A stretch of DNA of 38,955 bases from an uncultured Oscillospiraceae bacterium (GCA_910583935.1 CAJTZM010000018.1:1-38955); one strand, 5' to 3'; positions 24,996 through 33,217 are shown, counted from the stretch's first letter. The notes: generated by a model from the sequence alone, not told the origin. Program-made: numbers and translations.

Positions 24996-25941
24996 CTCCC
25001 TCACTCCCTTTCAGATCCTTTGTTTTTTCGATCACACGCAGCTTTGCGCTGCGGCTTCTGCGGTTTTCTGCCAGCTCTTTTTCTCTCGGCAGAATCGGCT
25101 TTCGGCTTACAAGCGTTCCTCTTGGGCTTCGCCCGCAAACGCATACCGGAAAATCCGGCGGGCAGATGCACCCCCGCGCAAAATCCGCAAATTTCTGCTT
25201 GACCATCCGGTCCTCCAGCGAGTGGAAGGTGATAATAGCGAACCTGCCGCCCGGATTTAAAAAGTCAAACGCCTGGTCCAATACCTGCGAAAGCGCCTCC
25301 AATTCTCCGTTCACCGCAATGCGGATCGCTTGAAAGGTCTTCTTCGCAGGATTTTTTTCCCTTCTGGCCGCATAGGGAACAGACTCCCTGATAATGTCCG
25401 CCAGCTGCCCGGTAGTCGTAATCGGCGCCTTCGCCCGCGCTTTTTCTATGTTTTTAGCAATGCTGAAGGCGTATTTTTCCTCGCCGAATTCCCGGATGAT
25501 CCGAGTCATATCGGCGACCGAATAGGTATTGACCAAATCCTGGGCGCTGAGTCCCTGCTGGCTCATGCGCATGTCCAACGGCCCATCCTGATGATAGGAG
25601 AATCCCCGCTGCGCTGTATCCAGCTGATGAGAGGATACCCCAAGATCCAACAAAATGCCGTCTGCTCCGGTAATCCCCCGCTCCCTTAGCGTACAGCCCA
25701 GATCTTTAAAATCCGCCTGTATTACCGCAGCCTGCCCATAGGGCGCCAGCCTTTTTTCTGCAATGCTCACTGCGTCCGGGTCCTTGTCCAGCGCAAACAG
25801 CTTTCCAGTGGTCAGCCGCTTTGCAATCTGACAGGAATGTCCAGCCCCTCCTGCTGTCCCGTCCACATAGATACCGTCCGGCCGAATGGCAAGCCCCGCA
25901 ATGCTCTCTTCCAGCATCACGGAATAATGGGAAAATTCCAT
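24970..25941 (-). CDS. rsmH: 16S rRNA (cytosine(1402)-N4)-methyltransferase
   Basis: RsmH (MraW) methylates N4 of C1402 in the ribosomal P site, using S-adenosylmethionine. The 323-residue sequence begins FSHYSVMLEESIAGL and shows YVDGTAGGAGHSC, the SAM-binding loop. ADGILLDLGVSSHQLD, then GFSYHQDGPLDMRM are characteristic, as is FQAIRIAVNGELEALSQVL. The C-terminus contains a Cys cluster region (CICPPDFPVCVCG) seen in Firmicutes forms. Start ATG at 25941 follows AGGAG. It is the second gene of the dcw cluster, 28 bases after mraZ. Confidence 0.97.
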   Translation of the reverse strand: MEFSHYSVMLEESIAGLAIRPDGIYVDGTAGGAGHSCQIAKRLTTGKLFALDKDPDAVSIAEKRLAPYGQAAVIQADFKDLGCTLRERGITGADGILLDLGVSSHQLDTAQRGFSYHQDGPLDMRMSQQGLSAQDLVNTYSVADMTRIIREFGEEKYAFSIAKNIEKARAKAPITTTGQLADIIRESVPYAARREKNPAKKTFQAIRIAVNGELEALSQVLDQAFDFLNPGGRFAIITFHSLEDRMVKQKFADFARGCICPPDFPVCVCGRSPRGTLVSRKPILPREKELAENRRSRSAKLRVIEKTKDLKGSEGDGLRKSGL

Positions 25942-25969
25942 TTCGCCGCTCCTTTCGGTATCCTGGTGG

Positions 25970-26389
25970 CTAAAACCCCAATTCTTCCATTGCCTGTTCG
26001 ATCGTTTCGTCGGTCAGTTCCTGGCAGTTCTGGCTCCATCTCTCTTTGTTCCAAATTTCCGCCCGGCTGGACGCGCCGATGATCATAATCTCTTTTTCCA
26101 GGCCCGCATGCTCCCGCAGCTTGGCGGGGATGACGATCCGCCCTTGTTTATCCACCTCCACCTCCGCAGCGCCGGCAAAAAAATACCGCTGCAGCGTTCG
26201 GGATTTAGAAAGGGGAAGCTCCTTTATTTTTTTCTCTAGATTTCCCCATTCCTCGGCAGAATATACAAACAGGCAGCCGTCCAGGCCCTTCGACAGGATA
26301 AAGCGGTCCCCCAAATCGATTAAAAGCTTGGCGGGAAAATTGACGCGGCCCTTTTGGTCCAGCGTATGCGCATACTCGCCGATGAGCAT
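25970..26389 (-). CDS. mraZ: Transcriptional regulator MraZ
   Basis: MraZ is the DNA-binding regulator of the dcw operon. The 139-residue protein contains two tandem SpoVT/AbrB-like domains. The first starts MLIGEYAHTLDQKGRVNFPA, with the DxKGRxxxPA motif. The second shows AEVEVDKQGRIVIPAKLREH. The protein assembles as a ring of these pairs and contacts short direct repeats in its own promoter. Such repeats are visible just upstream (see the boxes at 26423-26468), so autorepression is expected. The ATG at 26389 follows AAGGTGGG by about 4 bases. Confidence 0.96.
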   Translation of the reverse strand: MLIGEYAHTLDQKGRVNFPAKLLIDLGDRFILSKGLDGCLFVYSAEEWGNLEKKIKELPLSKSRTLQRYFFAGAAEVEVDKQGRIVIPAKLREHAGLEKEIMIIGASSRAEIWNKERWSQNCQELTDETIEQAMEELGF

Positions 26390-26422
26390 TTTCCCACCTT
26401 CCTCTCTTTTTGTTTGCTTTTA

Positions 26423-26468
26423 ACCATTTTGCACCACTTTACACCACTGTGCTTTCATTATAACCACT
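26423..26468 (-). promoter_or_regulatory. MraZ-type operator boxes in 10-bp register
   Basis: On the minus strand AGTGGT occurs at 26468-26463, 26448-26443 and 26438-26433, with AATGGT at 26428-26423. Spacings are exactly 20, 10 and 10 bases, so all boxes lie on the same DNA face. They match the kind of G/T-rich direct repeats bound by MraZ. They overlap the -10 region and the likely transcript start of mraZ. Confidence 0.75.
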
Positions 26469-26485
26469 TCTATTGAAAAATGCAA
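26457..26485 (-). promoter_or_regulatory. Sigma-A promoter of the dcw cluster (mraZ)
   Basis: On the minus strand TTGCAT (26485-26480) and TATAAT (26462-26457) are separated by exactly 17 bases. The leader to the mraZ ATG is about 60 bases and carries three MraZ-type boxes; a fourth lies in the spacer. Confidence 0.8.
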
Positions 26486-26602
26486 CGCTGCGAGGAAAAA
26501 AACAGGGATTTTTTTTTCGATTTATTTTTCCCTTTCTTTTGCGCTTCCTTATTCTCAGGTAAAAAATGCAGCCTAGTAAATCGTGCCAAGACGGTTGTTT
26601 TC

Positions 26603-26631
26603 TTGACATTTTTCCGGTTTCAGCATAAAAT
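26603..26631 (+). promoter_or_regulatory. Sigma-A promoter for the cysteine synthase gene
   Basis: TTGACA (26603-26608), a 17-base spacer and TAAAAT (26626-26631) give a near-consensus promoter 37 bases before the start codon. It diverges from the mraZ promoter about 120 bases away. Confidence 0.8.
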
Positions 26632-26668
26632 GTCACCAGCAGACAGAACACAAAGGAGGAATTGTATT

Positions 26669-27679
26669 TTGAACCAGTCCGTAGAAGAAACCTTCCGCCG
26701 CCTTGCGCCGGTTATCGGTAATACCCCTCTTCTGGAAATTTCCTGCACCTGGCAAGGCCGGTGTCTGCGCGTTTTTGCAAAAATGGAATCCTACAACCTG
26801 ACCGGCAGCATCAAGGATCGGGTTGCCTATTATATCCTGAGAAAAGCCTATGAGACCGGCGAGCTGGAAGCGGGCATGACTATTGCCGAGGCGACCAGCG
26901 GCAACACCGGCATATCCTTTGCGGCACTGGGCGCCGCCTTAGGGCATCCGGTAGTCATCTACATGCCGGATTGGATGAGCCAGGAGCGCATCGCCATGAT
27001 GGAGGGCTACGGCGCACAGGTGCGGCTAGTGTCGAAAGAGGAGGGCGGCTTTCTGGGGTCCATTGCCATGACCGAGGAGCTGGCCAAAAAAGGCGGCGTA
27101 TTTTTGCCCCGCCAATTTTCTAATCCTCATAACAGCGCCGCCCATTATGCTACTACCGGTGCGGAGATCCTCGCCCAGCTGGACCGGTTGGGCCTGCGGC
27201 CCGACGGCGTCGTAGCTGGAGTTGGCACCGGCGGTACGATTATGGGGATTGCCCAACGTTTAAAAGAAGAGAATCCCGCCTGCCGCGCCTTTGCGCTGGA
27301 GCCCCTTAATTCTCCCACTCTTTCCACCGGCTATAAGGTAGGGCGGCACCGCATCCAGGGAATTTCCGATGATTTTATTCCGGATCTTTTAAATCTTTCC
27401 CAGCTGGATGGGATCGTTTCGGTAGACGACGGCGACGCGATTCTGGCTTCGCAAATGCTGTCCCGGCAGCTAGGTATCGGTGTTGGCATTTCCTCCGGCG
27501 CAAATTTGATCGGTTCGCTAATGGCGGCAGAACGCTTAGGCGGCGAACCGGTGATCGTCACCGTTTTCTCCGACGACAACAAAAAATACCTTTCCACCGA
27601 CTATGCCAAAGAGGAACCGGTTAAGGACAGCTACTATGCCAAGGATCTGACGCTTGACAAGGTCATTGCTTACCGGTGA
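26669..27679 (+). CDS. Cysteine synthase family PLP-dependent enzyme
   Basis: The 336-residue protein belongs to the fold-type II PLP family of O-acetylserine sulfhydrylases, which make cysteine from O-acetylserine and sulfide. It starts with PVIGNTPLLEI. The PLP lysine lies in NLTGSIKDRVAYYI. The substrate loop ATSGNTGI, the phosphate-binding GVGTGGTIMG and the SSGAN segment near the end are all present. The tail KKYLSTDYAKEEPVKDSYY resembles a clostridial subgroup, so the exact substrate could differ from classic CysK. I chose the TTG at 26669, with AAGGAGG 9 bases upstream; the frame's earlier ATG is in AT-rich non-coding sequence. It has its own promoter and shares a bidirectional terminator with the next gene. 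Confidence 0.88.
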   Translation: MNQSVEETFRRLAPVIGNTPLLEISCTWQGRCLRVFAKMESYNLTGSIKDRVAYYILRKAYETGELEAGMTIAEATSGNTGISFAALGAALGHPVVIYMPDWMSQERIAMMEGYGAQVRLVSKEEGGFLGSIAMTEELAKKGGVFLPRQFSNPHNSAAHYATTGAEILAQLDRLGLRPDGVVAGVGTGGTIMGIAQRLKEENPACRAFALEPLNSPTLSTGYKVGRHRIQGISDDFIPDLLNLSQLDGIVSVDDGDAILASQMLSRQLGIGVGISSGANLIGSLMAAERLGGEPVIVTVFSDDNKKYLSTDYAKEEPVKDSYYAKDLTLDKVIAYR

Positions 27680-27750
27680 GGGAGGCCTTGGCAGGGCAAT
27701 CCTCCAAAGTGGATCGCAAAAAAGTCTTAACTGATAAATAAGCGGCAATC

Positions 27751-27804
27751 GCAATAAAAGAGGCGGGATTTTATCTGAAATCCCGCCTCTTTTATTGCCT
27801 TTTT
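27751..27804. terminator. Bidirectional intrinsic terminator
   Basis: A perfect 21-base inverted repeat (27751-27771 with 27778-27798) has the GC core GAGGCGGGATTT and a 6-base loop. T-rich tails occur on both strands. It lies between convergent genes ending at 27679 and 27804. Confidence 0.88.
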
Positions 27805-28253
27805 CACTGTTTTTGCTGGTTTCTGCCGGAGGTTTTCAGCGCCTGCCGGGTGGACCGCACATCACCCAGTGCCTTGGTCAGGGTCTCCTCGGTGCTTTTG
27901 AGCATCGTTTCCGCAAACTCCTGAGAAGCCTGGCGCATTTCTCTGGATTTCATCTGCGCCTGGGTCAAAACCTCAACCGCCCGAGCCTGGGCTTGCTTGG
28001 TAATCTCCTCCTGCTCCACCAGCGCCTTAGCTCGGTCCTCCGCCTTTCGGACAATGGTTTCCGCCTCGGTCTTCGCCACGCTGATAATGTCGGCTCGATC
28101 TGCCACAATCTGTTTGGCCTGCTTGATTTCCGCCGGCATATTCAGCCGGATATCGTCAATCAGGTCCCGAACCTTCTCAGCGTCTACCACGCACCGGCCG
28201 CCGGTCAGCGGCAGATTCCAGGCGCGGTCCAGCATTTCATCCATTGCATCCAA
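27804..28253 (-). CDS. Conserved coiled-coil protein of the coaD neighbourhood
   Basis: The product of about 149 residues is largely helical and charged. After a short segment with NLPLTGGRCVVD and VRDLIDDIRLNMPAEIKQAK, the rest is a long coiled coil rich in Ala, Glu, Lys and Gln, such as RKAEDRAKALVEQEEITKQA. Clostridial proteins like this are often labelled ATPase or ATP-synthase-B-like from coiled-coil similarity only. No ATP-binding motif is seen and no function is established. The TTG at 28253 is 25 bases from the ribosome site GGGAGGG (28278-28284), too far for normal use. The frame is open back to 28289, with only ATT, ATC or ACG codons nearer that site. The true start is probably one of these, giving an extra 4-7 residues. 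Confidence 0.65.
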   Translation of the reverse strand: MDAMDEMLDRAWNLPLTGGRCVVDAEKVRDLIDDIRLNMPAEIKQAKQIVADRADIISVAKTEAETIVRKAEDRAKALVEQEEITKQAQARAVEVLTQAQMKSREMRQASQEFAETMLKSTEETLTKALGDVRSTRQALKTSGRNQQKQ

Positions 28254-28306
28254 AATATCGTCAATCGTGATAATAAGCCCTCCCTTACATCATTCATCTA
28301 TCAAAA

Positions 28307-28323
28307 GCCGGCCCATTCCCGGC
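28307..28323 (-). terminator. Weak hairpin after coaD
   Basis: GCCGG (28307-28311) pairs with CCGGC (28319-28323) and on the minus strand is followed by TTTT. Only five pairs are seen, so this may be a weak or leaky terminator between coaD and the coiled-coil gene. Confidence 0.3.
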
Positions 28324-28336
28324 CCAACGGGCAGAT

Positions 28337-28825
28337 TTACCTTTGGCTACACAGGCGGCCGGCCACCTTATCCACAATCTGCGGCGGCAGAAAATCCGAT
28401 ATATCCCCGCCGAACTGGGCGATTTGCTTGACCAAACTGGAGCTTAAATACATGTTCTGGGAAGCGGTAGTCAAAAACACCGTATCCGCCAAGGGATTCA
28501 GCTTTTTGTTGGCCAGCGCCATCTGAAACTCATACTCAAAGTCCGATACCGCCCGCAGGCCCTTAACGATCGCCACCGCCCCCGCATCTCGAACATAATC
28601 AGCCAAAAGCCCCGAGAAGGTGTCTACCTCCACATTGGGCAGACTGTCGCCGATCACCTCCCGGATCATCCGGACCCGTTCCTCCGGCGTAAAGCTGGGG
28701 GTTTTGGCGGCGTTGATCACCACCAGCACAATCACTCTGTCGAACAATTTGGATGCCCGGGTGACAATATCCAGATGGCCCTTGGTCACCGGGTCAAAGC
28801 TGCCGGGACAAACTGCAATTCTCAT
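28337..28825 (-). CDS. coaD: Phosphopantetheine adenylyltransferase
   Basis: CoaD transfers AMP from ATP to 4'-phosphopantetheine, giving dephospho-CoA in coenzyme A synthesis. The 162-residue protein has the nucleotidyltransferase N-terminus AVCPGSFDPVTKGHLDI with the T-x-GH motif. IVKGLRAVSDFEYEFQMA is the substrate-binding segment. LSSSLVKQIAQFGGD is the second nucleotide loop. Length is standard. The ATG at 28825 is 6 bases after GAGGAG, and a TTG just before it is too close. It lies 3 bases after rsmD, a conserved Firmicutes pair. Confidence 0.97.
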   Translation of the reverse strand: MRIAVCPGSFDPVTKGHLDIVTRASKLFDRVIVLVVINAAKTPSFTPEERVRMIREVIGDSLPNVEVDTFSGLLADYVRDAGAVAIVKGLRAVSDFEYEFQMALANKKLNPLADTVFLTTASQNMYLSSSLVKQIAQFGGDISDFLPPQIVDKVAGRLCSQR

Positions 28826-28828
28826 CAA

Positions 28829-29374
28829 TTACTCCTCTTCTGGTCTTCGATAGGTGTGGATCATGGCCTTGCCGTATCGGCGTGTTTTGATCAACCGAAA
28901 ATCCCCCGCTTCCTCCGGCATCTGCTCGTGCCGGTCGGTTTCACAGAGGATAACCCCTCCCGGCGCCGTCTGCCGGGCCGCCAGCAAAACCGCGGCCTGA
29001 GCCAGTCCCTGATTGTAGGGCGGATCCATGAAAACGATGTCATATTCCTGACCGCCGATTTCCAAAAAACGCAGAACATCCATGGCAGCTACCTTGCACT
29101 GATCCTCAAATCCGCAGGCAGCGATGTTATCCCGCAGCACCTGCAAGGAAGGACGGCCGTTTTCCACAAAGGTGACCGACTGAGCTCCTCGGCTCAGCGC
29201 CTCCAGCCCCATCTGGCCGGTGCCGGAAAACAGATCCAGCATCCGCGCGCCCTCCAGCTCAAAATGAATCGCGGAAAACACCGCTTCCTTGGTCACCTCC
29301 GCTGTTGGGCGGACGTCGGTGCCGTCAGGTGCTGACAGTCTTCGCCCTCGGGCCGAACCGGTAATGATTCTCAT
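28829..29374 (-). CDS. rsmD: 16S rRNA (guanine(966)-N2)-methyltransferase
   Basis: RsmD methylates N2 of G966 in the 30S subunit using SAM. The 181-residue protein opens MRIITGSARGRRLSAPDG, has RPTAEVTKEAVFSAI, the SAM loop MLDLFSGTGQMGLEALSRGA and the catalytic DPPY in IVFMDPPYNQG. The ATG at 29374 is preferred since GGAGG is 5 bases upstream; the alternative at 29386 overlaps that site. It is translationally adjacent to coaD. Confidence 0.95.
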   Translation of the reverse strand: MRIITGSARGRRLSAPDGTDVRPTAEVTKEAVFSAIHFELEGARMLDLFSGTGQMGLEALSRGAQSVTFVENGRPSLQVLRDNIAACGFEDQCKVAAMDVLRFLEIGGQEYDIVFMDPPYNQGLAQAAVLLAARQTAPGGVILCETDRHEQMPEEAGDFRLIKTRRYGKAMIHTYRRPEEE

Positions 29375-29464
29375 ATTTCCCTCCATCCTGCTTTGCCTAT
29401 CCTATTCCAGGCGCTTTTCGACTTTTTTCCCATGGGTTAATGATAGGGCAAAACCAGACGGATG

Positions 29465-31318
29465 TCAATATCCGCCAGTCGATTCCTCTTCGTCGGCATG
29501 GAGCCAATCGTGCAGGCGTTGGGCGCAGGCGGCCGTCATGCCCTTAACCGATGCCAGCTCCTCCACCGTGGCCTGGCGCATGGCCTTTTGGGTCTTAAAC
29601 GCCGCAAAAAGAGCCTTTGCCCGGGCCGGGCCGATCCCCTCCACCGAGGTCATGGCCAGCTCCAGCCCGCTTTTCTGGTGACTCTTTCGGGAAAAGGCGA
29701 TGGTGTAGCGGTGGACCTCGTCCTGGATGCGGGTGACCAGCCCAAAGGCGTTTTTACTGGCGTTTATAGAGATTTCCCCGCCGTCTTTTGCGATGGCGCG
29801 GGTGCGATGCCGGTCATCCTTGACCATGCCGAACACCGGGACCTTGATCCCCATCTCCTCTAAAAGCGGCTGGATGGCAGCCACATGGCCCTTGCCGCCG
29901 TCTAAAAGGATCAGGTCCGGCAGGCGGCCAAACCCTTGACCCGATTCCTTTTCCTCTTGATAGCGGGAAAAACGCCGGGAAAGCATCTCCCGCATACTGG
30001 CATAGTCGTCGGGGGTCAGCTGGGTCTTCATCTTGAATTTCCGGTAATTTTTTTTGTAGGGGCGCCCCCCCTCAAACACCGCCATGCCGCCGACAATGGT
30101 GTCGGCGCCGATGTTGGAAATATCATAGGCCTCGATATAAGTGGGGGGACCCTCCAGCCCCAACAGGCGGGCCAGCTCGTCTAAAGCGGACAGCTCCCGC
30201 CCGGTGCGGGACACCTCGTGGGAAAGGCGTTGGGAGGCGTTGTTGCGGGCCATTTCCACCAGTCTAGCCTGTTCCCCCCGCTGCGGGACGCCGATGGTAA
30301 TTTTGTGCCCCATTTTTTCTGAAAAATACCTTTCGGTCAGTTCCCGGTCCTCAAAGTCCCCATCCACCTCAATCAGCCGGGGGATATCCTCTCGATAATA
30401 GCCCAGCAAAAATTCCCGGCGGAAGGCGGACAGGTCCCCTCTTTCGTAAAAGACAAAATCCTTTTTATCCACCAGCCGGTGGTTTCGAAAAAGCAGGACG
30501 GCGGCGGCGGTGGCCGAATCGCTTTGGGTAAAGGCCACAATATCCGCTTCCGCCGCCTTGGAGCTGACCACCTTCTGCCGCTCGGTGATCCGCTTGATCG
30601 CCTGAATCCGATCCCGGTACTGGGCAGCCTTTTCAAACTCCAGGTTTTCGCTGGCCCGGGCCATCTGCCCTTCCAGCCGCTCCAGCGCTTTTGCGGAGCC
30701 GCCTCGGATAAAATCCAGCGCCTCCTCCAGCCGCAGGGCGTACTCCTGTTCACTGATCCGGCCCCGGCAAAGGCCAATACACTGCTTGATATGGAAGTTT
30801 AAGCACGGGCGGCCTTTTCGGAACTCCTGGGGGAACCTTTTGCCGCAGGTCGGCAGCATAAAAACCTTATTGGCCTCGTCCACCGTCTGCTTGACTACGT
30901 AGGAGGACATATACGGACCCAGATAGGTACAGCCGTCGTCCTCCTGCTTTTGCAGCACCGCCTGTATCCGACTGTAGGGCGGTGGGGTGATTTTAATGTA
31001 GGAATAGCCCTTGTCGTCCTTTAAAAGGATGTTGTATTTGGGGGTATATTGTTTGATCAGGCTGCATTCCAGCACCAGCGCCTCGAATTCGCTGTCGGTA
31101 ACAATCGTTTCAAAATCGTAGACGTTCTCCACCATCCGGTATACCTTTTCCAGGTGCTTTTCCACACTGCGGAAGTAGCTGGACACCCGGTTTCGCAACG
31201 CCTTTGCCTTACCGATATAAATAATCTTTCCCGCTTTGTCCCGCATGATGTACACGCCCGGTTCTTTGGGCAGCCTGCGGACCTTTTCCCGCAGAATATC
31301 CAATCTCGGATTAACCAT
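29465..31318 (-). CDS. uvrC: UvrABC excinuclease subunit C
   Basis: UvrC makes both incisions around bulky DNA lesions bound by UvrB. The 617-residue protein has an N-terminal GIY-YIG endonuclease domain (EPGVYIMRDKAGKIIYIGKA at about residues 19-38), a UVR motif near 200-240, and a central UvrC/RNase H-like domain containing EAYDISNIGAD. The C-terminal helix-hairpin-helix includes VEGIGPARAKALF. Length matches the family. I chose the ATG at 31318 because AAGGAGA lies 8 bases upstream. The last residues run to the stop at 29465, 90 bases before rsmD. Confidence 0.97.
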   Translation of the reverse strand: MVNPRLDILREKVRRLPKEPGVYIMRDKAGKIIYIGKAKALRNRVSSYFRSVEKHLEKVYRMVENVYDFETIVTDSEFEALVLECSLIKQYTPKYNILLKDDKGYSYIKITPPPYSRIQAVLQKQEDDGCTYLGPYMSSYVVKQTVDEANKVFMLPTCGKRFPQEFRKGRPCLNFHIKQCIGLCRGRISEQEYALRLEEALDFIRGGSAKALERLEGQMARASENLEFEKAAQYRDRIQAIKRITERQKVVSSKAAEADIVAFTQSDSATAAAVLLFRNHRLVDKKDFVFYERGDLSAFRREFLLGYYREDIPRLIEVDGDFEDRELTERYFSEKMGHKITIGVPQRGEQARLVEMARNNASQRLSHEVSRTGRELSALDELARLLGLEGPPTYIEAYDISNIGADTIVGGMAVFEGGRPYKKNYRKFKMKTQLTPDDYASMREMLSRRFSRYQEEKESGQGFGRLPDLILLDGGKGHVAAIQPLLEEMGIKVPVFGMVKDDRHRTRAIAKDGGEISINASKNAFGLVTRIQDEVHRYTIAFSRKSHQKSGLELAMTSVEGIGPARAKALFAAFKTQKAMRQATVEELASVKGMTAACAQRLHDWLHADEEESTGGY

Positions 31319-31332
31319 CTTCGCTTCTCCTT

Positions 31333-31380
31333 GCAAAAACAGGAAAAGCCCCACCGTGCAAATCGCCCGGGAGGCTTTCC
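31333..31380 (-). terminator. Probable intrinsic terminator after the HPr gene
   Basis: Arms 31342-31352 and 31369-31380 (GGAAAAGCCCC with GGGAGGCTTTCC) pair with small bulges, and on the minus strand GTTTTTGC follows. It lies 16 bases after the HPr stop and before uvrC. Confidence 0.5.
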
Positions 31381-31395
31381 ATTTTTTCTTGGTGA

Positions 31396-31659
31396 TTATT
31401 CGGTAAAGCCGGATTCAACCAGCTTTACCAGCCCGCTTACCGCCTGCTCCTCGTCGGTTCCGTCGGCAATAATGCGAATGGTTGTGCCGCCAACAATCCC
31501 CAAAGACAAAACGCCCAAAAGACTTTTGGCGTTGACGCGGCGTTCATCCTTCTCCACCCAGATAGAGGATTTGTACTCATTCGCCTTTTGAATAAAGAAA
31601 GTCGCCGGGCGTGCATGCAAGCCTACCTGATTTTGAACCTGAACATCTTTTACAAACAT
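31396..31659 (-). CDS. HPr family phosphocarrier protein
   Basis: HPr passes phosphate from enzyme I to sugar-specific PTS enzymes and, in Firmicutes, is a Ser46-phosphorylated cofactor of catabolite repression. The 87-residue protein contains VGLHARPAT with the active His15 and NAKSLLGVLSLGI with Ser46 in the right place, so it is a true HPr type, not a Crh lacking His15. Start ATG at 31659 has AGGAGA upstream. The gene has its own promoter at 31741-31768 and a terminator, hence a monocistronic unit. No PTS sugar genes are near. Confidence 0.93.
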   Translation of the reverse strand: MFVKDVQVQNQVGLHARPATFFIQKANEYKSSIWVEKDERRVNAKSLLGVLSLGIVGGTTIRIIADGTDEEQAVSGLVKLVESGFTE

Positions 31660-31740
31660 TGCTACAACTCTCCTGCTTCTTCATCTTAAATTCGTTTTTG
31701 CTTCTTCTTTGGTTCATCTACAATGCCCAAACTGATTTCT

Positions 31741-31768
31741 ATTATAACACAGTCCTGCCATTCGTCAA
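31741..31768 (-). promoter_or_regulatory. Sigma-A promoter of the HPr gene
   Basis: On the minus strand TTGACG (31768-31763), a 16-base spacer and a perfect TATAAT (31746-31741) lie about 80 bases before the HPr start. The remainder of 31769-31929 shows nothing clear beyond the hairpin at 31913-31945, which overlaps the U32 stop. Confidence 0.7.
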
Positions 31769-31912
31769 CGCATCTGAAGCGGAAGTTTACAGGTTTTCTG
31801 CAAAATTCTGCTTGTTGGATAAACAAAAGCGACCGAAAAACCAGTTCGTTTGTCAGAAATATCTAAAATATTCCCAACAATCTATGTGAAATCAACCACA
31901 AAGAGCGGGCAA

Positions 31913-31945
31913 ATCCGTGGAAAACACAGCTATCTTTCCACGGAT
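31913..31945 (-). terminator. Hairpin at the end of the U32 gene
   Basis: An 11-base inverted repeat (ATCCGTGGAAA with TTTCCACGGAT) spans the stop codon at 31930. The minus-strand tail is only ATTTGCC, so the U-tract is poor and terminator activity is uncertain. Confidence 0.35.
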
Positions 31946-33177
31946 ACAGGCGTTTGCTGCTGTCGTCTTAAAATGGTTCCCTGGGGAAGAGATCGGTCAC
32001 AGGGAATCCGCAAAAGCTGCATGGGATGGCGCGCCGCCGCCAGCGGCTGCCCGTCCTCGTCAAAAATCGCCGGCACAACCAACGGCGAAGGCTGCCGCCC
32101 TGGCGCTAGGATTTCCAGCGTTTCCCCTGGAAAAAATCGATTTCGCTGGGTGCAGAAAAGAGTCCCCTTCTCATAGCTCTCCACCACTGCGGCCACGTCA
32201 TAGGTGCGGATATAGCCGCCGTTTTCATAATACTGGCCGTCCTCAGGCCGCTCAAAATAAAAGCCGGTGCAGTACTGCCGGTGGCTGACCTTGCGGGTCT
32301 CCTCCAGCAGCCAGGAAGGCAGACGGTATCGGCCCGGATTTTTTTCCAACAGCTGGACCGCGCAGCGGTAGGCGTTGGTGATTGTGGCCACATAATAAAA
32401 GGATTTGGCCCGCCCTTCGATTTTAAAGCTGCCGATCCCCGCGTCCGCCAGCTGATCCAGGTGCTCAATCATACACAGGTCCTTGGCGTTGAGAAGATAG
32501 GAACCGTCCTCATCCTCAAAAACCGGAAAGTATTGGCCGGGCCTTTTTTCCTCCATCAAATGGTAGCTCCAGCGGCAGGGCTGCGCACATTCCCCCCGAT
32601 TGGCGTCCCGACCGGTGAGATAGTTAGACAGCACGCACCGCCCGGAAAAGGACATGCACATGGCGCCATGGACAAACGCCTCCAGCTCTAATTCCGGCGG
32701 GGTATTTCGGCGAATCTCCCGGATTTCCTCCAGGCTCAGTTCCCGGGCCAGAACCACCCGGATGGCCCCCATCCGGTGCAGCTCGCAGGCGGTCAGGTGG
32801 TTAACCACGCCGGTCTGGGTGGACATATGCAGCGCCATTTGGGGGATCTCCCGGCGGCAGAGCATCATCACCCCTACATCCGCTACGATCAGCGCATCCA
32901 CCCCGACTTCCTGCAAAAAATGCAGATAAGCGGGTAACGGCGCCAGGTCTGTCTCCCGGGGGAGGATATTACAGGTGACATAAACCTTTACCCCCTGCCG
33001 GTGGCAGTCGGCTACCGCCTGCGCCAGCTCCTCCTCGGTAAAATTTAAAGGCGACGCGCGCATTCCAAAATCCTTGCCGCCCAGATAAACTGCGTCGGCG
33101 CCATACTGCACCGCCGCCGCCAGCCGCTCCCTATCTCCTGCCGGGGCCAAAACCTCCGGCCGATTTCTTTTTTCCAT
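31930..33177 (-). CDS. U32 family protein (tRNA hydroxylation TrhP-like)
   Basis: U32 proteins of the TrhP/YegQ group act in making 5-hydroxyuridine at tRNA wobble position 34, using prephenate and an iron-sulfur site; many are still labelled peptidase U32. The 415-residue protein has the TIM-barrel N-terminus PEVLAPAGDRERLAAAVQYG, then AVYLGGKDFGMRAS. A cysteine cluster, HGAMCMSFSGRC and RGECAQPCRW, fits Fe-S binding. FKIEGRAKS follows. The ATG at 33177 has AGAGGTG upstream. It follows mltG, like Bacillus yrrN/yrrO after yrrL, though the trmR gene usually between them and the second U32 paralogue are absent here. Confidence 0.88.
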   Translation of the reverse strand: MEKRNRPEVLAPAGDRERLAAAVQYGADAVYLGGKDFGMRASPLNFTEEELAQAVADCHRQGVKVYVTCNILPRETDLAPLPAYLHFLQEVGVDALIVADVGVMMLCRREIPQMALHMSTQTGVVNHLTACELHRMGAIRVVLARELSLEEIREIRRNTPPELELEAFVHGAMCMSFSGRCVLSNYLTGRDANRGECAQPCRWSYHLMEEKRPGQYFPVFEDEDGSYLLNAKDLCMIEHLDQLADAGIGSFKIEGRAKSFYYVATITNAYRCAVQLLEKNPGRYRLPSWLLEETRKVSHRQYCTGFYFERPEDGQYYENGGYIRTYDVAAVVESYEKGTLFCTQRNRFFPGETLEILAPGRQPSPLVVPAIFDEDGQPLAAARHPMQLLRIPCDRSLPQGTILRRQQQTPVSVER

Positions 33178-33217
33178 CCCAACACCTCTTTTCCCAGATT
33201 GTCTTTTCTGTGCGCAC

